Notes under the pieces: model-generated
What the model was told of the DNA's origin: nothing
What the model saw: the letters and a program-made list of their open reading frames with translations, nothing else
The model's database searches: none
Source of the DNA: Candidatus Sumerlaeota bacterium
Lineage (GTDB): Bacteria > Sumerlaeota > T1SED10-198M
Direction of reading: 5' to 3'
Length of the DNA: 7,129 bases
Assembly (NCBI GenBank): GCA_003554345.1
Contig: PWGE01000266.1
Location: forward strand, 1 to 7,129
Shown here: piece by piece, positions 1 through 5,998 of the stretch
Numbering within the stretch: the stretch's first letter is position 1
Layout of the letters: each line of letters begins with the position of its first letter
Program-made: the position numbers and the translations under genes

Positions 1-1881
1 GAATATTGCTTTGCTGTCAGTGAAAACAACAGGGAACTTCTTTTTCGATTGAATGAGGGTTTATCAAGGTTAAAAGATAACGGAACCTTTGATATTATAT
101 ACAGGGAGTGGTTTCAGGGTCCGGGAGAGGAAGTGGTGACTGAAGTCGGTTATATGGAATACTTCCGTTATACCCTCTGGAGTTTTATGATACTGTTTGC
201 CGGTTTGTTTGTCTTTGCGGTATGGAACCTCACTTTAAAACGAAGAGTTGACAGCAAAACTGCCGCCATTCAAAAGGAGCTCGAACACAGAAAAAGAGTT
301 GAATCCGATCTTCAGACAAGCGAGGAAAAATACCATGCCCTTCTGGAAATGCTGAATGAGGGTATTATTTATACTGATAAGGCTGGTTTTATTTCTTATT
401 GTAACCATGTTGCACTCAAATGGCTGGGACAGAAGAAGGAATATATTATAGGACAGTCGATAGAACAATTCCTGGCTGAACCACGTACTATGTCTACGTT
501 CGACTATTTAAAAGAAAGAAGCAATGAGGAGCCCGTCGAAGTTGCCTGGAAAACCGGCAGGAAAGAAAGGCTGGATTCTCTGGTTTCGGTGCGGGAAATT
601 CAGGAGAAGAATGCCGGGCTTCATGGTTATATTTTTGCCATTATGAATATTACTCACCGCAAAAATTTAGAGAAAAAACTCATGCAGGCGGGTAAACTTG
701 AGGCACTTGGTAGAATGGTGGGTGGTATTGCCCATAACTTTAATAATTATCTTCAGGTCCTGGTAGGGTATATTCAACTTTCCCAGAGGCAAATAAATAA
801 TCAGGGAAAATTGAAACAAAATCTTGCTGAAATGGCTATAACCTGTGAAAAAGCTCGCAATATAATAGGCCGGCTTCTCTCCTTTAGTAAGGAAAAGCAA
901 CTGCGTAAAGAATATATTAATCTTAATAAACAGTTGCAGACCCTGTTGCCTCTCATTAAAAAGTTTTTTCCGGAAAATATTGAAATCATATCCAATGAAG
1001 TACAAAAGCCCTGGTATGTGCTGGCTGATCCCGGAGATATAGAGGAGATAGTACTCAATCTTCTGGTGAATGCTCGGGACGCTATGCCCTATGGGGGAGA
1101 ATTACATATAAGCACTCATAATGTGGTGGTAAGCAATGAAAAGGCAAAGGATATTCCTGAAGCCCGTCCCGGTGAATATGTGGCATTGGTTGTCAAGGAT
1201 ACGGGCATAGGAATGGACAAGAAAACACTTGCCAGAATATTTGATCCGTTTTTTACCACCAAGGAAGAGGGTACAGGGACTGGTTTGGGTTTGTCTTCTG
1301 TGTACGGGATTGTACAGCAGTATAAGGGTTTTATTGTGGTTCATTCTCAACCAGGCAAGGGGAGTAAATTTAAAATATTATTGCCCGCCTATAAAAAATC
1401 AAAAACGCCGGTTAAGCCTCCTGTGGAAGAGAAGGTAGAAACCAGGCGTCTCTCTCAGGAAAAGGAAACAATCCTGATGGCTGAGGATGACTCGCAGGTT
1501 CGTAATGTTACCCTGGAAATTTTGAAAAGTGCCGGCTATAAAGTTTTATGTGCTGAGGATGGGCAGGAAGCTATGGATTTATTCCGGGAAAATGCGGATG
1601 CCATTGACCTGGTTCTTCTGGATGTAGTCATGCCGAAAAAAAATGGGAAGGATGTTTATCAGGCAGTGAAGAAAAAGAACCCCTTCCTTCCCTGTATCTT
1701 TTTCAGTGGCTATAGTTCTGCACACATTACCCCGGAATTTATTAAAAAGGAAAAAGTAGAAGTGATAGCAAAGCCGTATCGTATAGATAGTTTGCTCTCT
1801 AAAATAAGAGAGATTCTCGATTCAGGAGAACAACATGTTTTAAGAAAAACTAAAAAGTCTTCTGACTCCAATATGATGTAA
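1..1881 (+). CDS. Hybrid sensor histidine kinase (SBP_bac_3 end, TM, PAS, HisKA, HATPase, receiver), 5' truncated by window
   Basis: Membrane-bound hybrid two-component kinase, predicted to sense a small ligand outside the membrane and pass phosphate from His to an attached receiver. The frame is open from base 1, and the first ~50 codons (EYCFAVSENN..., then LNEGLSRLKDNGTFDIIY) match the C-terminal end of a family 3 solute-binding domain, so the true start lies upstream; the TTG at 49 is not the start. A hydrophobic segment follows at about 169-231, then a charged coiled-coil linker, then a PAS domain (about 325-660). The H-box GGIAHNFNN has its phospho-acceptor His at 733-735. The ATPase has the N-box NLLVNARDAM (from 1057), G1 DTGIGMD (from 1198), the F-box DPFFTTK and G2 GTGTGLGL (about 1270). 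The receiver has an acidic EDD pocket (1483-1491), phospho-acceptor Asp 1621-1623 (LLDVVMP) and Lys 1771-1773 (AKPY). All catalytic residues are present. There is no DNA-binding output domain, so a separate regulator or phosphorelay partner is likely. The ligand cannot be inferred. Confidence 0.95.
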   Translation, partial: EYCFAVSENNRELLFRLNEGLSRLKDNGTFDIIYREWFQGPGEEVVTEVGYMEYFRYTLWSFMILFAGLFVFAVWNLTLKRRVDSKTAAIQKELEHRKRVESDLQTSEEKYHALLEMLNEGIIYTDKAGFISYCNHVALKWLGQKKEYIIGQSIEQFLAEPRTMSTFDYLKERSNEEPVEVAWKTGRKERLDSLVSVREIQEKNAGLHGYIFAIMNITHRKNLEKKLMQAGKLEALGRMVGGIAHNFNNYLQVLVGYIQLSQRQINNQGKLKQNLAEMAITCEKARNIIGRLLSFSKEKQLRKEYINLNKQLQTLLPLIKKFFPENIEIISNEVQKPWYVLADPGDIEEIVLNLLVNARDAMPYGGELHISTHNVVVSNEKAKDIPEARPGEYVALVVKDTGIGMDKKTLARIFDPFFTTKEEGTGTGLGLSSVYGIVQQYKGFIVVHSQPGKGSKFKILLPAYKKSKTPVKPPVEEKVETRRLSQEKETILMAEDDSQVRNVTLEILKSAGYKVLCAEDGQEAMDLFRENADAIDLVLLDVVMPKKNGKDVYQAVKKKNPFLPCIFFSGYSSAHITPEFIKKEKVEVIAKPYRIDSLLSKIREILDSGEQHVLRKTKKSSDSNMM

Positions 1882-1961
1882 AGGTGAGAATAAAAAAGGC
1901 TGAAAAAAACTTTTGCTTTACTCTATTTGCCTGATGTAGATGATTCTTACCATACCCTTTA

Positions 1962-1976
1962 CAATACATTGTATTG
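1962..1976. repeat. 15-bp near-perfect palindrome, possible operator
   Basis: CAATACA-T-TGTATTG is a 7-bp perfect inverted repeat around a single central base, about 80 bp after the kinase stop. Its size and symmetry suit a dimeric repressor site, but no regulator is identified and no clear promoter overlaps it. It could be chance in AT-rich DNA. Confidence 0.3.
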
Positions 1977-2070
1977 AAGTTTTTGCCTGAATGTAACCAT
2001 AAGCAGGTAAATTAATACTTTGAAGTGTACATTGACCAGCGTGAAAAATACAGAGATATATGATTGGTGT

Positions 2071-2099
2071 TTGTCAACATTGCCTTATTGTGATACAAT
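2071..2099 (+). promoter_or_regulatory. Sigma-70-type promoter, TTGTCA-17-TACAAT
   Basis: A -35 box TTGTCA (2071-2076) and -10 box TACAAT (2094-2099) are separated by the optimal 17 bp, with one mismatch to consensus in each. Transcription would start near 2106, giving a leader of roughly 255 nt before the OmpA-family start at 2362. Alternatively it drives a short untranslated RNA ending near the T-tract at 2215-2221. Confidence 0.55.
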
Positions 2100-2167
2100 T
2101 TGGAGCTAAAGACACAATGAGTTGCTAAAAAATGAGTAGTCTAAAAGTATTTTCATAAAGAGCATGT

Positions 2168-2221
2168 TGAGTTATCAAAAGGCGAGGTGCTGGCAACTCA
2201 GATTCGAATGGCCATTTTTTT
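2168..2221 (+). terminator. Inverted repeats followed by T7, possible weak terminator or attenuator
   Basis: TGAGTT (2168-2173) can pair with AACTCA (2195-2200), and TGGC (2191-2194) with GCCA (2211-2214), the latter directly followed by seven Ts (2215-2221). Overlapping short palindromes ATTCGAAT (2202-2209) and AATGGCCATT (2207-2216) lie in the same place. Stems are short and mutually exclusive, so this is weaker than a standard intrinsic terminator. Its position about 110 nt after the predicted start point is what makes it worth noting. Confidence 0.25.
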
Positions 2222-2348
2222 ATCCATAGTTCGGGTCAAGAAAAACTGGATTCTTTAATGTTACAGATAATAGGCAGAGGACCAAGTATTTAATTGATCA
2301 GCACAAATATCTTCTCTGGAAATTACTCTTTATTTCATAATTATTGGA

Positions 2349-2354
2349 AGGAGG
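2349..2354 (+). promoter_or_regulatory. Ribosome binding site that fixes the OmpA-family start
   Basis: AGGAGG lies 7 nt before ATG 2362. A TTG codon at 2344 extends the same frame upstream but sits before and across this site, so the ATG is the start. Confidence 0.85.
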
Positions 2355-2361
2355 ATTATAC

Positions 2362-3318
2362 ATGTTTAAGAAAATGTACATTCTTTTAATGGTTTTAGTT
2401 TTTATGTGTGGGGGAAGCCTTTTAATTTTAGCAGGGGAAGAAGATGTCGCAGGAAGCAAAGATCACCCTGTGATTTCCCGGTATGAAGGGTCCACTATTG
2501 TTGCTTATGAACAGTTTGCGTACGATCGGCTTGCACTGGTAGCAGGTATGGGGAAAGAAGAAATTGAGGAAACAGTTGTGGAAGGAGAGGTTACCCGCAT
2601 CGTCTATAAAGGACCGGAAGGAAGATCCGCCCTGGAAATTTATCGAAATTACCAGATGGCACTCAAAGAAGCGGGTTTTGAGATTGTTTACGAATGCGCC
2701 GATGATCATGATAAAGCCCAGAAAATGGTTCCAGAGGATATAAATGGTTTCAGCTATTATTTAACGGTTAGAAGAGGAAGAGATGGCTCTTATTTTCTTG
2801 CCAGGCTTGCTGATTCAGAAGGAGACATCTACGTGTCGGTACATATTGGTCTGGATAGAGATCAACTTCCGCATACCGCCCTGCAGGTTGTCGAAGAAAA
2901 ACCTATGGAAACCGGTAAGGTAGAGGTGGACCTGGACCCCGGAACAATGTCTCAAAATATTGATGAAAAGGGAAGCGTTCGAATTTATGGTATTCACTTT
3001 GATACGGATAAAGCGACAATAAAGCAAAAATCTGAATCCACCCTGGAAACGGTTGCTACTTTTCTACAGCAGGAGCCGGATCTCACGCTTGGTGTTATCG
3101 GACATACGGATGCTACCGGTCCTGTGGAATACAATATGGCACTGTCTCAGGAACGGGCAAAGGCCGTGGTGGACTTTCTAATAACCGAACACGAAGTTGA
3201 TGAAGATAGGCTTACACCGCATGGTGTAGGTCCTCTTGCCCCTGTTGCCAGTAATGAGGAGGAAGAAGGCCGTGCTCAAAACCGACGGGTGGAACTGATT
3301 AAGATGCTTGAAGAATAG
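2362..3318 (+). CDS. OmpA-family protein: signal peptide, DUF4892-like domain, peptidoglycan-binding OmpA domain
   Basis: A 318-residue exported protein predicted to sit in the periplasm or outer membrane and bind peptidoglycan. Residues 1-24 are a signal peptide (MFKK, then a long hydrophobic run), with likely cleavage after LILA. Cys16 lies inside the hydrophobic run and does not form a good lipobox. Residues about 34-180 (DHPVISRYEGSTIVAYE, later VTRIVYKGPEGRSALEIYRN) resemble the DUF4892-like N-terminal domain often joined to OmpA domains. Residues about 205-316 are an OmpA C-terminal domain: HFDTDKATIK at 212-221, GHTDATG with Asp250, LSQERA with Arg265, and NRRVEL at 307-312. Asp250 and Arg265 have the 15-residue spacing of the diaminopimelate-binding pair known in OmpA-like domains. 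No beta-barrel is visible. The ATG at 2362 is chosen for its AGGAGG. The gene converges on the lipoprotein gene downstream and probably uses the promoter at 2071. Confidence 0.92.
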   Translation: MFKKMYILLMVLVFMCGGSLLILAGEEDVAGSKDHPVISRYEGSTIVAYEQFAYDRLALVAGMGKEEIEETVVEGEVTRIVYKGPEGRSALEIYRNYQMALKEAGFEIVYECADDHDKAQKMVPEDINGFSYYLTVRRGRDGSYFLARLADSEGDIYVSVHIGLDRDQLPHTALQVVEEKPMETGKVEVDLDPGTMSQNIDEKGSVRIYGIHFDTDKATIKQKSESTLETVATFLQQEPDLTLGVIGHTDATGPVEYNMALSQERAKAVVDFLITEHEVDEDRLTPHGVGPLAPVASNEEEEGRAQNRRVELIKMLEE

Positions 3319-3335
3319 AAAAAGAGAAGCCCCCA

Positions 3336-3357
3336 TCCTGATGCAATAATTTCAGGA
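3336..3357. terminator. Small hairpin between convergent genes, uncertain terminator
   Basis: TCCTGA (3336-3341) and TCAGGA (3352-3357) form a 6-bp perfect stem with a 10-nt loop, 18 bp after the OmpA-family stop. It lies between two convergent genes, where a two-way terminator is expected. No T-tract follows directly: on + the next T-run is at about 3376, and on - a T-run comes about 13 nt past the stem. Support is therefore weak. Confidence 0.3.
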
Positions 3358-3435
3358 CGATGCCATTCCCGAAAGATTTTCTCGTTTTTATGAATAACGT
3401 GTTTTTCCGTCAACATACAAGGATCTGCGATCTTA

Positions 3436-3528
3436 TTATTCCTGTGTCTGACTTGTAGTGAGCAATTCATCAACGCGGGCAAAACGGTACCCTTCTTCTC
3501 TTAAATATTCTATTAAGTCCGGTAAATA
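3436..3528 (-). pseudogene. Detached C-terminal tail of the cyclophilin-deacetylase gene, after an in-frame TAA
   Basis: Immediately past the TAA at 3529-3531 the same frame stays open for 30 codons and then ends in TAA at 3436-3438. The residues (YLPDLIEYLREEGYRFARVD, then ELLTTSQTQE) look like the normal last helix and strand of the polysaccharide deacetylase fold, where family members typically end in a pattern such as DLI..L...GYRF.R.DEL. This is directly visible in the translation; the family comparison is from memory. The tail has no start codon or ribosome binding site of its own, so it would be made only by readthrough, or the stop is a recent mutation or a sequence error. Confidence 0.7.
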
Positions 3529-4857
3529 TTACGGCACAAAACGCTCGCTTCTCCCTTCTGAAGCACCAACATGCAAAAGTAATAAAAAACCTTCCAATCC
3601 CTCGGATTTTTCGTGCTCGATAATACTGTCCCATATTTCTTCATTACAACGAAAATTATCTGCATCATCTACTGTATAATCAGCATGAGAAAGGGTGCCT
3701 CGGGTCATATTAATAAGAACCAGTCCCATTCTGTTGCTCCACCGGGAAATGTCTTTATTATACCATTCATAGGGGGGAATCCAGAAACGGGCCTCCTCTG
3801 CGGCTACGCCGAATTGTTCGAGTTCTTTAAAATTGTTTGCCAGGTCTTTTTCAAACTGCTCCCTGCTGACCAGTGTTTCTGAACGGTCTTCCCAGCAGCA
3901 ATATAAGAGATGTTGGTCGGAATGCACACTGATGTAGTGTCCTTCCTCAATAATTCTTTCAATGAAAGGAGAGAAATCTTCTTCTCTGAAAAAATCACCA
4001 GTAAAAAAGAAGCCCCCCTTTATTTCATATCTGGAAAGTGTGTCCAGGATAAACATTCCATCCTGGGCAAAACTGCCTCCCGTAAATACCAGTGATAATT
4101 CTTTTTTGTCCGAAGGCCCTCGCACAATACCGCCTTCATCGAATATGTTATCCGGATGCAGGGTGAAATCCTTCTCCGGTAGAAAGGGCTCTTTCTCCTT
4201 CCAGTAAATGTTGATCTCTTCCAGGATAACCGGTTCAGTGGGATTATTATGTATGTCGGATTCGACGCGCGCTATTTTTTGTACCACGTCCATTCCTTCT
4301 ATTACTTCACCAAAAATAGTATGACGGTTATTGAGCCAGGGGGTGGCTTGCTCGGTTATAAAAAATTGGCTTCCGTTGGTGTTGGGTGCGCTGTTAGCCA
4401 TGGCTAATAAGCCGGGTCGGTCAAAACGCAACTCTTCGGTAAATTCGTCGCGAAAACGATAGCCGGGTCCACCGGTACCATTGCCCAAAGGACATCCTCC
4501 CTGAATCATGAAATCAGGAATGACCCTGTGAAATGTCAGTCCATTATAAAAAGGTTCCCGGACCTTTTCTCCAGTGATTGGGTTTTCCCACTCTTTGCTT
4601 CCTTCTGCCAGTCCGATAAAGTTATCCACTGTCTTCGGTGCTTTTTGAGGAAACAGGCGGACCAGTATAGTCCCGTGAGTTGTAACTATATCAGCATATG
4701 TTCCTGGTTTATGTTGAGACATGACTTTTCCCTCCCTGTCGAAATCTCTTGCATTGTTGGAGATTGAGGCGCTGTTTATCTGCTTTTCATCACCACAGCC
4801 TGAAAGAATAAGGCAACAGAAAAGGCTGATAATAACGCTCAGGCATGTTTTTTTCAT
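3529..4857 (-). CDS. Lipoprotein: cyclophilin peptidyl-prolyl isomerase fused to divergent polysaccharide deacetylase, ends at premature TAA
   Basis: A 442-residue envelope lipoprotein with two enzyme-like domains. Residues 1-21 are a lipoprotein signal with lipobox LSGC (acylated Cys21). Residues about 52-218 are a cyclophilin isomerase that would help fold exported proteins: FHRVIPDFMIQGG with catalytic Arg111 and Gln119, NGSQFFI (Phe165-166), TPWL (Trp174) and His179. Residues about 253-442 resemble a NodB-like deacetylase. HSDQH (His312, His316) fits the metal-binding HSxxH motif, RFWIPPYEWYN (from Arg357) the third motif, and LLLLHVG (His429) the late catalytic His. The usual DD pair of motif 1 is replaced by TG at 259-260 (VFTGGSF), so chemistry may differ or be absent. 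The TAA at 3529-3531 cuts the fold about 30 residues early. The start ATG (4855-4857) has TCCTT on + (AAGGA on -, 4866-4870) 8 nt upstream, and its own promoter at 4885-4914. Substrate unknown. Confidence 0.9.
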   Translation of the reverse strand: MKKTCLSVIISLFCCLILSGCGDEKQINSASISNNARDFDREGKVMSQHKPGTYADIVTTHGTILVRLFPQKAPKTVDNFIGLAEGSKEWENPITGEKVREPFYNGLTFHRVIPDFMIQGGCPLGNGTGGPGYRFRDEFTEELRFDRPGLLAMANSAPNTNGSQFFITEQATPWLNNRHTIFGEVIEGMDVVQKIARVESDIHNNPTEPVILEEINIYWKEKEPFLPEKDFTLHPDNIFDEGGIVRGPSDKKELSLVFTGGSFAQDGMFILDTLSRYEIKGGFFFTGDFFREEDFSPFIERIIEEGHYISVHSDQHLLYCCWEDRSETLVSREQFEKDLANNFKELEQFGVAAEEARFWIPPYEWYNKDISRWSNRMGLVLINMTRGTLSHADYTVDDADNFRCNEEIWDSIIEHEKSEGLEGFLLLLHVGASEGRSERFVP

Positions 4858-4884
4858 GGTGCAAGTCCTTCTATTTTTTATAGT

Positions 4885-4914
4885 ATTATATCACTTTGCT
4901 ATGCATTGTGGCAA
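4885..4914 (-). promoter_or_regulatory. Extended -10 promoter for the lipoprotein gene, TTGCCA-18-TATAAT
   Basis: Read on the - strand, TTGCCA (4909-4914) and a perfect TATAAT (4885-4890) are 18 bp apart, and the -10 is preceded by TGA, giving an extended TGnTATAAT. Transcription would start near 4878, leaving about 20 nt of leader before ATG 4857. This is one of the strongest promoters in the window. Confidence 0.8.
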
Positions 4915-4942
4915 ACAGTTTATCTGATTTTACCGGGAGCAC

Positions 4943-4963
4943 CTCCTCTGAAAATAAAACTCT
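4943..4963 (+). repeat. Right-end fragment of the intergenic repeat unit
   Basis: These 21 bases (CTCCTCTGAAAATAAA, then ACTCT) are identical to 5367-5387 in the second full unit. The left half and the central hairpin of the unit are missing here, so it reads as a truncated or eroded copy. Confidence 0.7.
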
Positions 4964-4977
4964 GAAAAGATGTTTTA

Positions 4978-5068
4978 CATCGATGATACGGGGATGAAGT
5001 CGAGATAAGTCCAGAAAGAATAAGAAACCAGAAAATTTTGCATCGATGTACAGGATGAAGAGGATAAG
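4978..5068 (+). repeat. Imperfect direct repeat pair with CATCGATG cores
   Basis: Two copies, 4978-5009 and 5041-5068, each begin with the palindrome CATCGATG, share GGATGAAG and end in GATAAG. They differ by a few bases and short gaps. Their starts are 63 bp apart. Function unknown; they may belong to the same decaying repeat family as the units downstream. Confidence 0.55.
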
Positions 5069-5098
5069 ATTTCAGATTAAGACTACAAGAAAAGAGTG

Positions 5099-5249
5099 CT
5101 ATTTTCATGATTGGTGGCGCTGATGTCCGCATCAGCGTGAAGAACTCCTCTGAAAATAGAACCCTACAAATATAGTACCCGTTGCTAAAAAAACTTGTAC
5201 TTCATGAGTCTATTTCTGCTTTCCTGGGATCGCCGATCTCCGAATCGGC
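5099..5249 (+). repeat. Intergenic repeat unit, copy 1, with nested palindrome
   Basis: The unit opens with a 61-bp palindromic element (5099-5159). Outer 9-bp inverted repeats CTATTTTCA (5099-5107) and TGAAAATAG (5151-5159) enclose a perfect 8-bp hairpin CGCTGATG-TCCG-CATCAGCG (5118-5137). A less conserved ~57-bp linker follows, then a second conserved block (5216-5243) with the hairpin GCCGAT-CTCCGA-ATCGGC (5232-5249). Copy 2 begins 222 bp downstream. It has the look of a REP- or MITE-like element, but no transposase is nearby. Confidence 0.8.
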
Positions 5250-5320
5250 TCTGGTTGCCCTGAAAAAAGACCTTGAGAAAGTATAATTCAGAAACCCACT
5301 GTTAAAATGGGAATAATGCT

Positions 5321-5493
5321 CTATTTTCATGATTGGTGGCGCTGATGTCTGCATCAGCGTGAATAACTCCTCTGAAAATAAAACTCTACAAAATACAATG
5401 TACTTTAATAAAAATACTTGAACCTCACTATTGACTTGCTGCTTTCCTGGGATCGCCGATCTCCGACTTACAGTTCACTCTGGCGGAATCGGC
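5321..5493 (+). repeat. Intergenic repeat unit, copy 2
   Basis: The first 60 bases (5321-5380) match 5099-5158 at 58 positions. The two differences fall in the hairpin loop (TCCG to TCTG) and in an unpaired stretch, so both stems survive; the outermost pair of the terminal repeat is lost. The central hairpin lies at 5340-5359. The second conserved block is 5439-5466, but about 21 extra bases separate its GCCGAT (5455-5460) from ATCGGC (5488-5493). Confidence 0.8.
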
Positions 5494-5522
5494 ATCTTAT
5501 TCTGAAAGTCCGCCTATGGAGG

Positions 5523-5572
5523 ATTCATCATTGGTGGCGCCCTGAGTTGGCTAGAGGACCTCCTCTGCAAGC
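5523..5572 (+). repeat. Degenerate third copy of the repeat unit
   Basis: TCATCATTGGTGGCGC (5525-5540) differs at one base from TCATGATTGGTGGCGC of the two full units, and CCTCCTCTGCAA further on resembles their right end. The hairpin between them has been lost, indicating an older, eroded copy. Confidence 0.5.
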
Positions 5573-5805
5573 GATTCTGTTCAGGTCTGTCTGATTCCGT
5601 GATCCTTTATTTCCTATTGCTCTTATCACTCCTATCCGGATGGTCTGAAGAGAAAAAGAAGCGACCACTAACCCCGAAGTCAAATATACGTTCTCCGATC
5701 GGCATCCTCTTCTAATATGACTGACTCAACACCATTGTCATATGAGAGCAGCTCTAAAAAAATAACCTGGCAGGATAATTACCACCCACCATCATTCTCT
5801 GTATC

Positions 5806-5833
5806 TTGACAATAAACCTTAATAACTTATAAT
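5806..5833 (+). promoter_or_regulatory. Perfect-hexamer promoter for the tRNA-rplU-rpmA block, TTGACA-16-TATAAT
   Basis: Both hexamers match consensus exactly: TTGACA at 5806-5811 and TATAAT at 5828-5833, with a 16-bp spacer. Initiation near 5840 leaves about 15 nt before the tRNA at 5855. Such a strong site suits stable RNA and ribosomal protein expression. Confidence 0.85.
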
Positions 5834-5854
5834 ATTAGTTCGAAATGAAAGAGT

Positions 5855-5928
5855 GGCGGCGTAGCTCAGGTGGTTAGAGCAAGCGGCTCATATCCGCTGT
5901 GTCCGGGGTTCGACTCCCTGCGCAGCTA
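5855..5928 (+). tRNA. tRNA with CAU anticodon, probably elongator tRNA-Met
   Basis: A full cloverleaf of 74 nt can be drawn. Acceptor 5855-5861 pairs with 5921-5927; the D arm is GCTC/GAGC (5864-5880); the anticodon arm is AGCGG-CTCATAT-CCGCT with CAT at 5889-5891; the variable loop is GTGTC; the T arm is CGGGG-TTCGACT-CCCTG (5904-5920); A73 is at 5928. The GGCGGxGTAGCTCAG start matches elongator Met tRNAs and not initiators, which lack a 1-72 pair. A lysidine-modified Ile tRNA also has CAU but usually begins differently. Two oddities: position 4 (G, 5858) faces position 69 (A, 5924), a mismatch inside the acceptor stem, and 1-72 is G-U. CCA is not encoded (CTT follows A73), so it must be added by nucleotidyltransferase. 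rplU starts 70 nt downstream with no evident terminator between. Confidence 0.93.
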
Positions 5929-5998
5929 CTTACCCCCTGATATATTGAAGGATATGTTGTAATTATTTACGTTAATTTCCACTTTTGCGGAGGAGAAA

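Larger units (their letters stand above)
1882..2361. other. Gene-free gap between kinase and OmpA-family gene
   Basis: This ~480-bp AT-rich stretch holds no convincing coding region on either strand. It contains a 15-bp palindrome (1962-1976), a promoter (2071-2099), a cluster of inverted repeats ending in seven Ts (2168-2221) and the OmpA-gene ribosome binding site (2349-2354). I see no strong hairpin plus T-tract directly after the kinase stop. No known riboswitch class was recognised in the 2100-2340 leader. Confidence 0.6.
4915..5805. other. Gene-free, repeat-rich intergenic region
   Basis: About 890 bp between the divergent promoters of the lipoprotein gene (-) and the tRNA block (+). 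I find no credible protein: frames here are short, lack ribosome binding sites and have low-complexity or repeat-derived translations. Much of it is explained by direct repeats: two good copies (5099-5249 and 5321-5493), a right-end fragment at 4943-4963, a left-end fragment near 5523-5540, and a separate pair with CATCGATG cores (4978-5009 and 5041-5068). About 5580-5800 shows nothing recognisable apart from CTCCGATCGGCATCCT at 5692-5707, which resembles the end of the second unit. Confidence 0.75.

Noticed and set aside
49-51. TTG as the start of the histidine kinase
   Set aside because: The frame is open to base 1, and the upstream codons encode typical solute-binding-domain residues, so the gene starts before the window.
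2344-2361. Six-residue N-terminal extension of the OmpA-family protein from TTG
   Set aside because: It would overlap the AGGAGG ribosome binding site; ATG 2362 with a proper signal peptide is better.
3436-3531. Recoding of the stop as selenocysteine or pyrrolysine
   Set aside because: The codon is TAA. Selenocysteine uses TGA and pyrrolysine TAG, and no recoding element is evident.
3458-4207. Several + strand open frames opposite the lipoprotein gene
   Set aside because: They lie antisense to a well-supported gene, lack ribosome binding sites and show no recognisable domains.
4920-5132. 70-codon - strand frame across the repeat region
   Set aside because: It runs through repeat sequence, has a low-complexity translation and no ribosome binding site; it is best read as non-coding.
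5099-5493. CRISPR array
   Set aside because: There are only two good units, of about 150-170 bp, with diverged internal linkers. There is no short regular repeat-spacer pattern and no cas gene.
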